Assembly (NCBI GenBank): GCA_013153295.1 | Contig: JAADEV010000081.1 | Span: 1 to 8,551 of the forward strand | Reading direction: 5' to 3' | DNA length: 8,551 bases | DNA from: Aquificota bacterium | GTDB lineage: Bacteria > Aquificota > Aquificia > Aquificales > Hydrogenothermaceae | Part shown: positions 1-6,300 of the stretch, piece by piece | How positions within the stretch are numbered: the stretch's first letter is position 1 | How the letters are laid out: each line of letters starts with the position of its first letter | Notes under the pieces: generated by a model | What the model was told of the DNA's origin: nothing | Database searches by the model: none | The model's input: only the letters and a program-made list of their open reading frames with translations | Program-made: the position numbers and the translations under genes

Positions 1-19
1 GCCTTGCTGGTATTTTCAT
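1..19 (-). CDS. 5' end of an unidentified CDS, cut by the left edge
   Basis: Reading the minus strand from 19 leftward gives ATG followed by five sense codons (M-K-I-P-A-R) before the window ends. A near-perfect Shine-Dalgarno, AAGGAGGA (plus-strand 25-32), sits 5 nt upstream of the ATG, which is the main reason to call a gene start here. The start is about 105 nt downstream of the leuA stop on the same strand, so the gene could be transcribed with leuA unless the inverted repeat between them acts as a terminator. Six residues are too few to assign a family. A leucine pathway gene is only a guess from the neighbour. Confidence 0.55.
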
Positions 20-48
20 TTAAATCCTCCTTAAAGAAAATTAAGTCA

Positions 49-69
49 GGGTGTTATTATATTACACCC
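49..69 (-). terminator. inverted repeat downstream of leuA, possible weak terminator
   Basis: A perfect 6-bp inverted repeat, GGGTGT (49-54) and ACACCC (64-69), encloses a 9-nt AT-only loop. It lies between the leuA stop (124-126) and the next minus-strand start (19). On the minus strand the hairpin is followed by TGACTTAATTTTCTTT, which is T-rich but not a clean T-tract. A weak intrinsic terminator or an attenuating or mRNA-stabilising hairpin are both possible, as is a protein-binding site. The T-run on the minus strand at about 85-91 has no hairpin before it. Confidence 0.35.
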
Positions 70-123
70 ACTATTAAATCTCAAAAAAAGGCGATAGGAG
101 AAGGATTAGAGAAAATTTGTTTT

Positions 124-1665
124 TTAAATGCCCTCTGTAATCTTTTTCTCCATAAATGTTTTTTTAGCCAGATACTTGTTGTAAGCGTCTAAATAAGCCT
201 TTACACTGGCTTCTATTATGTCTGTTGATGTTCCCCTACCTGAGGAGATATTTCCGTCAAAATCAACAACAACCCTTACCTCACCCATTGCGTCCTTACC
301 GGCACTTAAAGACCTTATTGTGTAATCCTTTAACCTACCTGTTATACCTAACGCCTTTTCAAGGGCTTTTAGCGCACTGTCTATTGGACCATCTCCAGAT
401 GAAGTTGCTACAACCTCCTGTCCATCTATATCCACCTTTACAGTGGAAGATGGTATTATCCCGTTTCCACTTAAAACGTGGAAGTATAACAGCTTTGCGT
501 AATGGTAATCCTTCATCTCCTCAAGTAGTAATGCCTCTATATCCTCATCAAAAATCTCTTTCTTCCTATCTGCAAGCATTTTAAACTTCTCAAAAAGGGT
601 ATTAAGTTCTTCCTCAGAGATATTTTTGTATCCTAACTCCTCAAGCCTTGCCTTTAAACCGTGTTTACCGGAGTGTTTTCCTATAACCATTTTTGAACGG
701 GGGAAGCCAACATCTTCAGCCCTCATTATCTCGTAGGTTTCCCTGTGGGCGAGTATTCCGTGTTGGTGTATTCCCGCTTCGTGGGCAAAGGCGTTATCCC
801 CAACAATAGCCTTGTTAGGTTGGACAAAGCTACCTGTAATTCTACAAAGTAGCCTACTGGTTCTGTATAATTCCTGTGTGTTTATCTCTGTGTAAACCTC
901 ATTAAAATAATCTTTCCTTACTTTTATTGCCATTACCACCTCTTCAAGGGCGGCGTTTCCAGCCCTTTCACCTATACCGTTTATCGTCAGGTGTGCCTGC
1001 CTTGCCCCTTTCTTTATAGCAGACAGGGAGTTTGCAACTGCAAGCCCTAAATCGTTGTGGCAGTGGACAGATATAATAGCCTTATCTATGTTTGACACAT
1101 TATTTTTTATATCTGCAATTAGCTGTCCAAACTCCTCAGGTATTGCGTATCCAACTGTGTCTGGGATATTTACCGTTTTTGCCCCTGCATCTATAACAGC
1201 CTCTATTACTTTAAACAGAAAATCCCTGTCTGAACGGAATGCGTCCTCAGCGGAAAACTCCACATCATCGGTAAAGTTCCTTGCATACTTTACAGCGGAT
1301 ACTGCCCTCTCCAAAACCTGTTCAGGGGTCATCTTAAGTTTATACTTCATATGTATAGGAGATGTGGCTATAAATGTATGTATCCTTTTTCTCTCCGCAG
1401 GTTGTAATGCCTCCCCTGCTTTTTCTATATCGTATTCCAATGCCCTTGCAAGGGAACAGACTATACACCCTTTTACCTCCTGTGCAACCTGATTTATAGC
1501 CTCAAAATCCCCCTCTGATGAGGCGGCAAACCCAGCCTCTATAACATCAACACCTAACTTCTCAAGCTGTTTTGCCATAGCTACCTTTTCCTCTACAGTC
1601 ATAGAAAAGCCCGGTGCCTGCTCCCCATCTCTAAGGGTTGTATCAAATATAATTAATTTTTCCAT
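124..1665 (-). CDS. leuA: 2-isopropylmalate synthase
   Basis: LeuA condenses acetyl-CoA with 2-oxoisovalerate to give 2-isopropylmalate, the first committed step of leucine synthesis, in the cytoplasm. The 513-residue product has the expected layout. The N-terminal TIM barrel (about 1-270) carries DTTLRDGEQ at 8-16, HCHND at 201-205 and NGIGERAGN at 229-237. D9, H201, H203 and N237 match the family's divalent-metal and substrate site. A linker region includes FAHEAGIHQHG at 293-303, and the C-terminal leucine-sensing domain (about 390-500) has SGDGPIDSAL near 423 and GRGTSTDI near 477. Length matches full-size, feedback-inhibitable enzymes. The ATG at 1663-1665 is preceded by GGAGGG on the minus strand and a recognisable promoter. 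Citramalate synthase (CimA) is the main alternative. The metal-site motifs are shared by both, but the overall sequence reads as LeuA. It is transcribed divergently from the ribosomal protein operon. Confidence 0.95.
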   Translation of the reverse strand: MEKLIIFDTTLRDGEQAPGFSMTVEEKVAMAKQLEKLGVDVIEAGFAASSEGDFEAINQVAQEVKGCIVCSLARALEYDIEKAGEALQPAERKRIHTFIATSPIHMKYKLKMTPEQVLERAVSAVKYARNFTDDVEFSAEDAFRSDRDFLFKVIEAVIDAGAKTVNIPDTVGYAIPEEFGQLIADIKNNVSNIDKAIISVHCHNDLGLAVANSLSAIKKGARQAHLTINGIGERAGNAALEEVVMAIKVRKDYFNEVYTEINTQELYRTSRLLCRITGSFVQPNKAIVGDNAFAHEAGIHQHGILAHRETYEIMRAEDVGFPRSKMVIGKHSGKHGLKARLEELGYKNISEEELNTLFEKFKMLADRKKEIFDEDIEALLLEEMKDYHYAKLLYFHVLSGNGIIPSSTVKVDIDGQEVVATSSGDGPIDSALKALEKALGITGRLKDYTIRSLSAGKDAMGEVRVVVDFDGNISSGRGTSTDIIEASVKAYLDAYNKYLAKKTFMEKKITEGI

Positions 1666-1701
1666 AATCCCTCCGCTTATTAATAATTGTTCTCAATAGT
1701 A

Positions 1702-1730
1702 AATATAACTGTTAAATTTTAAAGTTGCAA
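1702..1730 (-). promoter_or_regulatory. sigma70-type promoter of leuA
   Basis: On the minus strand a -35 TTGCAA (plus 1725-1730, 4 of 6 consensus) is followed by exactly 17 bp and a -10 TATATT (plus 1702-1707, 5 of 6). Transcription would start near 1695, leaving a leader of about 30 nt that contains the GGAGGG ribosome binding site (plus 1669-1674). That is too short for a leader-peptide attenuator or T-box, so any leucine control would be by a DNA-binding regulator or by LeuA feedback. Confidence 0.6.
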
Positions 1731-2006
1731 TAATATTTTAACTTCTATAGTTCAAAAAAGCATAAAGTAATAAAATAAAAAGGGAGGTTAACCGAGAAGT
1801 TGATAGTATAGATATAAAGATATTTCCTAATCTCAAATAAATTTTCCCTTTCTATTTTATCGACAAAATGGTTTGTATTAGCCACCACTATTTAAAACAG
1901 TGGATTTAGTTGGAAATTTTTCTTAAAATAATTAATCTGTGTTTTTTTAGCTATAGATTGTTTTCAGCATTTTACCCAAAAGACAAACAAGGAGGTTTAA
2001 ACCGGT
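1731..2006 (+). other. AT-rich intergenic region and probable leader of the rpmI operon
   Basis: About 275 nt lie between the leuA promoter and rpmI with no credible ORF. Visible elements: GGTTAACC palindrome at 1786-1793; AAAGGGA (1779-1785) complementary to TCCCTTT (1845-1851); hairpin CCACT/AGTGG (1885-1889 with 1899-1903); GTTTGT (1871-1876) complementary to ACAAAC (1983-1988), the latter just before the rpmI Shine-Dalgarno. Promoter calls on the plus strand are weak: TTGGAA (1910-1915), 17 bp, TAATCT (1933-1938), or the 5-of-6 -10 match TAAAAT (1924-1929) without a good -35. Expression of L35/L20 operons is often controlled by L20 binding its own leader, but I cannot show such a site here. 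Confidence 0.4.
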
Positions 2007-2213
2007 ATGGCTAAAGTTAAGATGAAAACTAACAAAACAGCGGCAAAAAGGTTTAAAGTTACAGCAAAGGGAAAGATAAAGTATTGGAAAGGCGGAGTTT
2101 CCCACTATAACACAAAAAAATCAAGGAAGAGAAAAAGACAAAGTAGAAAAGCCCAGTATGTTCCAGAAAACCTTAAACATAAAGTCGCCGCATTAATTCC
2201 AAATGATGTTTAA
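2007..2213 (+). CDS. rpmI: 50S ribosomal protein L35
   Basis: A 68-residue, strongly basic protein of typical L35 length (about 64-67). It begins MAKVKMKTNKTAAKRFKVT and carries the Lys/Arg-rich family core, including KSRKRKRQ near residues 39-46. L35 is a component of the large ribosomal subunit. The ATG at 2007 is preceded by AAGGAGGT (1989-1996) with a 10-nt spacer that forms part of a small palindrome. It is the first gene of the rightward cluster, and rplT starts 16 nt after its stop. infC, which precedes rpmI in many bacteria, is absent from this side of the window. Confidence 0.96.
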   Translation: MAKVKMKTNKTAAKRFKVTAKGKIKYWKGGVSHYNTKKSRKRKRQSRKAQYVPENLKHKVAALIPNDV

Positions 2214-2229
2214 AAAGGAGGAAAACTAA

Positions 2230-2589
2230 ATGAGAGTAAAAGGACCATCTTCAAAGAAGCATAAGAAAAAGATACTTAAAATGGCTAAAGGATACTACGG
2301 GGCAAAACACCGTAGTTATAGAAGGGCAAAGGAACAGGTTCTAAGGTCTCTACAGTATGAATACAGGGACAGAAGATTAAGAAAAAGGGATTTTAGAAAG
2401 CTATGGATAGTTAGGATTAACGCCGCCGCAAGGCAGAACGGGCTGTCCTACAGCCAATTTATCCATGGCTTAAAGTTGGCAGGTGTTGACCTTAACAGAA
2501 AGATGTTAGCAGACATTGCTGTATCTGACCCTGAAGGATTTGCAAAGTTAGCAGAAACAGCAAAGCAGGCTTTAGCCTCAGGAAACTAA
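2230..2589 (+). CDS. rplT: 50S ribosomal protein L20
   Basis: This 119-residue protein has the normal L20 length. The extended basic N-terminus (about 1-60) includes [20 protein letters not shown] at 17-36, which threads into 23S rRNA during early 50S assembly. The globular C-terminal half carries [20 protein letters not shown] (about 58-77) and a [23 protein letters not shown] segment. L20 is known in several bacteria to repress its own operon by binding an mRNA site that mimics its rRNA site. Whether that occurs here cannot be told from sequence. GGAGG at 2217-2221 gives an 8-nt spacer to the ATG. The stop is 11 nt before pheS. Confidence 0.97.
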   Translation: MRVKGPSSKKHKKKILKMAKGYYGAKHRSYRRAKEQVLRSLQYEYRDRRLRKRDFRKLWIVRINAAARQNGLSYSQFIHGLKLAGVDLNRKMLADIAVSDPEGFAKLAETAKQALASGN

Positions 2590-2600
2590 CGGGGTAAAGG

Positions 2601-3638
2601 TTGAACCTGATAGACCAGATAAAAGCCCTTAAAGAAGAGGCTTTAAGGCTTATAGATAAGGCTGTAGACCTTGAGAAACTTAACTCTGTTAGGGTTGAGT
2701 TCTTAGGTAAAAAGGGGAAGCTAAAGGCTATCCTTAAGACCTTAGGGAAACTGTCCCCTGAGGAGAGGAAACAGGTAGGGCAACTTGCCAACACAGTAAA
2801 AGAAGAGCTTGAAGAGAGGATAAAACAGAAAGAGGAAGAGCTGAAAAAACAAGCCTTAGCGGAGGAGCTGAAGAAAAACAAAGTTGATATAACCCTACCA
2901 CACAGCTGGATAGAGGTTGGAAGTGCCCACCCTGTAATCTCAACAATGTTTGAGATAGTGGAAACATTTGTGGCAATGGGGTTTTCCGTTGCACAGGGAC
3001 CTGAGGTTGAAAAGGAAGCCTACAACTTTGATATGCTAAACATTCCCCCTGACCACCCTGCAAGGGATATGCAGGATACATTCTTTATAAACAAAGAGGG
3101 TTATGTTTTAAGGACACACACCTCACCGGTTCAAATAAGGGCAATGTTAACACAAAAACCCCCAATCTCAATAGTAGCCCCGGGAAGGGTATACAGAAAA
3201 GATGCAGACCCTACCCACTCCCCAATGTTCCACCAGATAGAGGGGCTTTTGGTAGATGAGGGTATAACATTTAGGGATTTAAAAGGGATACTTAAGATAT
3301 TCCTTGAAACCACATTTGGTAAGGATATACCTATCAGGTTCAGACCAAGCTATTTCCCATTTACAGAGCCTTCTGCAGAGGTTGATATAGGTTGCACAGT
3401 TTGTAAAGGAAGTGGTTGTAGGGTATGTAAAGATACAGGCTGGCTTGAGATACTCGGGTGTGGAATGGTAGACCCAAATGTGTTTGATGCAGTTGGAATA
3501 GACTGGGAAAGGTATACAGGTTTTGCATTTGGGCTTGGGGTTGAAAGGATAGCTATGCTTAAGTATCAGATAAACGACATAAGACTGCTTTTTGATAACA
3601 ATATGAAGTTTAACCACCAGTTTAAGGGGATAAGATGA
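2601..3638 (+). CDS. pheS: phenylalanine--tRNA ligase alpha subunit
   Basis: PheS is the catalytic subunit of the (alpha-beta)2 phenylalanyl-tRNA synthetase, which charges tRNA-Phe. The 345-residue protein has an N-terminal coiled-coil tRNA-binding arm (about 1-90) and a class II catalytic core. Recognisable segments are GSAHPVISTMFEIVETF near 107 (motif 1), LRTHTSPVQIRAM near 170, GRVYRKDADPTHSPMFHQ near 195 (motif 2), FRPSYFPFTEPSAEVD near 247 and GFAFGLGVERIAML near 307 (motif 3). Four cysteines at 265, 268, 273 and 276 form a CxxC-4-CxxC knuckle seen in a subset of bacterial PheS proteins. The start is TTG at 2601, chosen because the N-terminus then matches family length. The upstream GGGG at 2591-2594 is a poor Shine-Dalgarno, so translation may rely partly on coupling to rplT. 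The stop overlaps the pheT start as ATGA. Confidence 0.97.
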   Translation: MNLIDQIKALKEEALRLIDKAVDLEKLNSVRVEFLGKKGKLKAILKTLGKLSPEERKQVGQLANTVKEELEERIKQKEEELKKQALAEELKKNKVDITLPHSWIEVGSAHPVISTMFEIVETFVAMGFSVAQGPEVEKEAYNFDMLNIPPDHPARDMQDTFFINKEGYVLRTHTSPVQIRAMLTQKPPISIVAPGRVYRKDADPTHSPMFHQIEGLLVDEGITFRDLKGILKIFLETTFGKDIPIRFRPSYFPFTEPSAEVDIGCTVCKGSGCRVCKDTGWLEILGCGMVDPNVFDAVGIDWERYTGFAFGLGVERIAMLKYQINDIRLLFDNNMKFNHQFKGIR

Positions 3639-6043
3639 AAGTTCCTTACTCTTGGCTAAAGGAGTTTGTTGATATACAGGTTTCCCCGCAGGAAGTAGCA
3701 GACAGGCTAAATGAGACAGGTATAGAGGCGGTAGCCTATCCATTTGGGGAAAGGATAGAAAATATAGTAGTTGGTAAGATACTCTCAGTCGGGAAACACC
3801 CAGAAAGGGACAAACTCCTTGTATGCAAGGTAAGTGATGGAGAAAGGGAATACCAGATAATAACAGGGGCTACAAATGTATTCCCCAACGGAAAGGTGGT
3901 TTTAGCAAAAGAAGGGGCTGTAATACAAGGGAAAACAATAAAACCTGTAAAGTTTGGTTCACTACAATCTGAAGGAATGCTACTTTCCCTTGAAGAGCTT
4001 GGTATAGGGGAAGATGCAGAGGGTATACTTATCCTTCCAGATGAAGTAAAAGAAGGGGAAGACCCTAACAAACTCCTTGGACTTGGGGAAGACTGGATTA
4101 TAGAGATAGAGATTACCCCTAACAGGGGAGACGCCCTAAGCGTAAAAGGACTTGCAAGGGAAGTTGGGGCAGTCTTCGGACTGAAGAAAAGGGACAAAAA
4201 GCCCTCAGTGGAGATACCACAGGACGACAGTATAAAGATACAGGTTCTAACAGACAAAGCCTACAGATACAGAGGGGTAATAATACAGGGAGTAGAGATA
4301 AAGCCCTCACCCTTTGATATACAGCTAAAACTTATAAAAGCTGGACAAAAGCCAATAAACAATGTGGTAGATATTACAAACTACATACTACTTGAGGAAG
4401 GGCAACCGCTACACGCCTTTGATTTAGATAAGATAGAAGGGGAAGTGGTTGTAAGGGAAGCTAAAGAAGGGGAAAAGGTTATAACCCTTGATGGTGAAGA
4501 AAGAAGCTTAAAACAAGGGGATATTGTAATAGCAGACAGTAAAAAGGTTATAGCCATCGCTGGGATAATAGGAGCTGACAACACAAAGGTTGACAGCAAC
4601 ACAAGGAATATACTCCTTGAAGGGGCTGTATTTGACAATATTCAGGTTAGAAAAACAGCAAAAAGACTTGGCATAACAACAGAAAGTTCATACAGGTTTG
4701 AAAGGGGTGTGGACATACAGAACCTACCTAACGCACAGGATAGGGCTGTTGAGCTTATACTACAGACAGCTACAGGAAAAGCCACAGGATACAAGGATAT
4801 TTACACCAAACCTTACATACCAAAGGAGATAACCCTTAGGGAAAAAACAACAAAAAGGGTTTTAGGTATAGATATTCCCAAAGAAGAGGCTAAAGAGCTA
4901 CTTGAAAGGCTGGAGATACCAACGGAGATAACAGAAGGGGGAACAGTTTCAAAAATACCTGCATTTAGGTCTTTAGACTTGGAAAGGGAGATAGACCTTG
5001 TAGAGGAAGTTGGAAGGCTGAAAGGGTTAAACAAGCTGTCAGAAACCTACCCAAAGATACCTACACAGGCGTTTAGAAAAAGTGATGAGTTTAACTTTGA
5101 CAGAAGGACAAGGGATTTCTTCAAGGATATAGGGTTTGACGAGGTTGTAAGCTACACATTTGTTGATGAAGAAATATACAGTATCCTTGGACTACCTGTG
5201 CCACCTATCAGGATTAAGAACTACCTGTTAAAAATACAAAGTATAATGAGGGATAACCTTGCTGTTAGCCTGATAAAAACACTCCAGTATAACCTAAGGT
5301 TCCAAAACAGGGATTTAAAGATATTTGAGATTTCCTCCACATTCTTTGAGGACTACGAGGAGATTAGATTAGGACTACTCGCCACAGGGAAGATAAACAG
5401 AGGTTTTGATTTTACAAAAGGAGAAACCCAATACTCCACAACCCAAAACTGGGATTTTCTAAAGATTAAAGGGGCTGTTGAAAGCTACCTAAAGATGCTT
5501 GGTTTAGACGGTGTTAAGTATACCCAGATAGACCTACCATACATAAACCCATACGAAGGGGCAAAGGTATCTGTTAATGGTGTAGAGGTCGGTTATGTAG
5601 GAAGGATACACCCAGAAAAGGCAGAGATGTTGGAAATACCAAAGGATACATACATAGCAGAGCTAAAACTAAGGTGTGTAGGCAGAACCTTAAATAACCA
5701 AGAGTGTGGCAGTGATTACCTGTTTAACCTGTGGAAAAACAAAGATACTGTTGTATTTCAAGAGCTACCTAAATTCCCAGCTGTAAAAAGAAGCCTTGCC
5801 TTTGAAGTTGACGAAGACCTACAGGTGGATAAATTGTTAGAAGCGGTCAAAAACTTCAGTCCAAAGATAGAAGCGGTAGAGCTTTTTGATATTTATTACC
5901 TTGATGAAAATAGAAAAAGTGTAGCAGTGTCAGTCCTTTTTAGGGATAAGGAAAAATCCCTTTCAGATGAAGAGGTAAACCAGCTTGTTGAACAGCTGGT
6001 AAAAGACCTTCAAAATAGATTTAACCTTAAGCTGAGAACTTAA
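3635..6043 (+). CDS. pheT: phenylalanine--tRNA ligase beta subunit
   Basis: PheT supplies the tRNA-recognition and editing modules of phenylalanyl-tRNA synthetase. The 802-residue product is of normal full length. Domains in order: N-terminal MKVPYSWLKEFVD segment, EMAP-type OB fold (about 40-150, HPERDKLLVCKV and TGATNV), B3/4 editing domain (about 205-380, with GQPLHAFDLD around H260 and TTESSYRFERGVD near 348), B5 DNA-binding-like fold (about 395-470), a catalytic-like core without catalytic motifs (about 475-690), and the C-terminal ferredoxin-fold anticodon-binding domain (about 708-801, LPKFPAVKRSLAFEVD). Just before this last domain lies a segment with cysteines at 681 and 691 that looks longer than usual. 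The ATG overlaps the pheS stop by 4 nt, indicating translational coupling and balanced subunit synthesis. No intrinsic terminator follows the stop. Confidence 0.97.
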   Translation: MKVPYSWLKEFVDIQVSPQEVADRLNETGIEAVAYPFGERIENIVVGKILSVGKHPERDKLLVCKVSDGEREYQIITGATNVFPNGKVVLAKEGAVIQGKTIKPVKFGSLQSEGMLLSLEELGIGEDAEGILILPDEVKEGEDPNKLLGLGEDWIIEIEITPNRGDALSVKGLAREVGAVFGLKKRDKKPSVEIPQDDSIKIQVLTDKAYRYRGVIIQGVEIKPSPFDIQLKLIKAGQKPINNVVDITNYILLEEGQPLHAFDLDKIEGEVVVREAKEGEKVITLDGEERSLKQGDIVIADSKKVIAIAGIIGADNTKVDSNTRNILLEGAVFDNIQVRKTAKRLGITTESSYRFERGVDIQNLPNAQDRAVELILQTATGKATGYKDIYTKPYIPKEITLREKTTKRVLGIDIPKEEAKELLERLEIPTEITEGGTVSKIPAFRSLDLEREIDLVEEVGRLKGLNKLSETYPKIPTQAFRKSDEFNFDRRTRDFFKDIGFDEVVSYTFVDEEIYSILGLPVPPIRIKNYLLKIQSIMRDNLAVSLIKTLQYNLRFQNRDLKIFEISSTFFEDYEEIRLGLLATGKINRGFDFTKGETQYSTTQNWDFLKIKGAVESYLKMLGLDGVKYTQIDLPYINPYEGAKVSVNGVEVGYVGRIHPEKAEMLEIPKDTYIAELKLRCVGRTLNNQECGSDYLFNLWKNKDTVVFQELPKFPAVKRSLAFEVDEDLQVDKLLEAVKNFSPKIEAVELFDIYYLDENRKSVAVSVLFRDKEKSLSDEEVNQLVEQLVKDLQNRFNLKLRT

Positions 6044-6082
6044 GGAAGGCTAAAGCGGTAAAGATGTTTATTCATATAAATG

Positions 6083-6091
6083 TGGTAGAAA
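6083..6091 (+). promoter_or_regulatory. possible extended -10 promoter for the 6S-like RNA
   Basis: TGG-TAGAAA (6083-6091) fits an extended -10 element: TGn followed by TAGAAA, 4 of 6 to TATAAT. It predicts a start near 6098, about five nucleotides before the first strand of the RNA's closing stem (6103). There is no good -35 at the right distance. TATAAA at 6075-6080 is a second -10-like site but would start near 6087. Processing from a pheT read-through transcript is the alternative. Confidence 0.35.
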
Positions 6092-6100
6092 AGAATAAGA

Positions 6101-6276
6101 AACCTGCGGGGTGCGATAGGGATGCAGAAGTAATTTCTGGGCTATAGCATCACTAAAGGGAGTCCTACATTCCGTATATCCAGTAGGATTACGGTGCGGA
6201 CACCCACCTTTGTTTCGGGTCCAGAACATTGGACTTGGCGTCCCGTCGGCCTCGCGGGGCTTTGTTTACCGCAGGG
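6101..6276 (+). ncRNA. ssrS: candidate 6S RNA (RNA polymerase-binding regulatory RNA)
   Basis: 6S RNA binds sigma70-type RNA polymerase by imitating an open promoter. This stretch has no ORF, is distinctly richer in G+C than its flanks and can be folded by eye as 6S. The outer closing stem is CCTGCGG (6103-6109) with CCGCAGG (6269-6275). The inner closing stem is GGGATGC (6119-6125) with GCGTCCC (6238-6244), then AAGT (6128-6131) with ACTT (6233-6236). A large central bubble follows (about 6132-6157 facing 6206-6232), with a potential small hairpin GTCCA/TGGAC (6219-6223, 6230-6234) on its 3' side. The apical arm is GGGAGTCC (6158-6165) with GGACACCC (6198-6205), ending in CCGTAtATCC/GGATTACGG (6172-6194) with an AGTA loop. 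Size (about 175 nt) and position directly before fau both fit. SRP RNA, tmRNA, RNase P RNA and common riboswitch motifs were not found. Exact ends are estimates. Confidence 0.72.
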
Positions 6277-6297
6277 CCTTCCTGTTAAAGGGAGGTC
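6275..6297 (+). promoter_or_regulatory. hairpin sequestering the fau ribosome binding site
   Basis: GGCCTTCC (6275-6282) can pair over 8 bp, including G-U wobbles, with GGGAGGTC (6290-6297) around the loop TGTTAAA. The 3' arm contains the whole Shine-Dalgarno GGGAGGT of fau, 4-5 nt before its TTG start, so the hairpin would lower translation initiation. G6275 is also the last nucleotide of the candidate 6S closing stem, so the two helices abut or compete for one base. Confidence 0.45.
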
Positions 6298-6300
6298 ATA

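Noticed and set aside
4..192. Plus-strand ORF of 62 codons at the left end
   Set aside because: It runs antisense across the leuA 3' end and the intergenic repeat, starts at an internal TTG without a ribosome binding site and has no recognisable composition. The minus-strand reading is far better supported.
1781..1811. GGGAGGT followed by TTG-ATA-GTA-TAG as a leader peptide
   Set aside because: Three codons and a spacer of about 14 nt after the Shine-Dalgarno-like string do not support a translated leader.
1885..1903. CCACT/AGTGG hairpin as a terminator in the leuA-rpmI gap
   Set aside because: It is only 5 bp with a 9-nt loop and a T-run well removed from the stem. No rightward gene lies upstream of it to terminate.
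3279..4638. Several minus-strand ORFs opposite pheS and pheT
   Set aside because: They are low-complexity Ser/Pro/Leu shadows of strongly conserved synthetase genes, without ribosome binding sites.
6240..6267. GTCCCG/CGGGGC hairpin followed by TTTGTTT as an intrinsic terminator
   Set aside because: The stem is only 6 bp with a 9-nt loop, the T-run is short and interrupted, and it lies before the 3' strand of the closing stem (6269-6275). Termination here would destroy the better-supported fold, so I treat it as part of an alternative structure.
6101..6276. SRP RNA, tmRNA, RNase P RNA or a folate/TPP-type riboswitch before fau
   Set aside because: I found none of their hallmark strings: the GGAAG-type SRP tip, a tRNA-like CCA end with tag ORF, the RNase P P4 core, or the THF and TPP riboswitch consensus segments. 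The long closing stem, bubble and apical arm fit 6S better, though only a covariance search would settle it.
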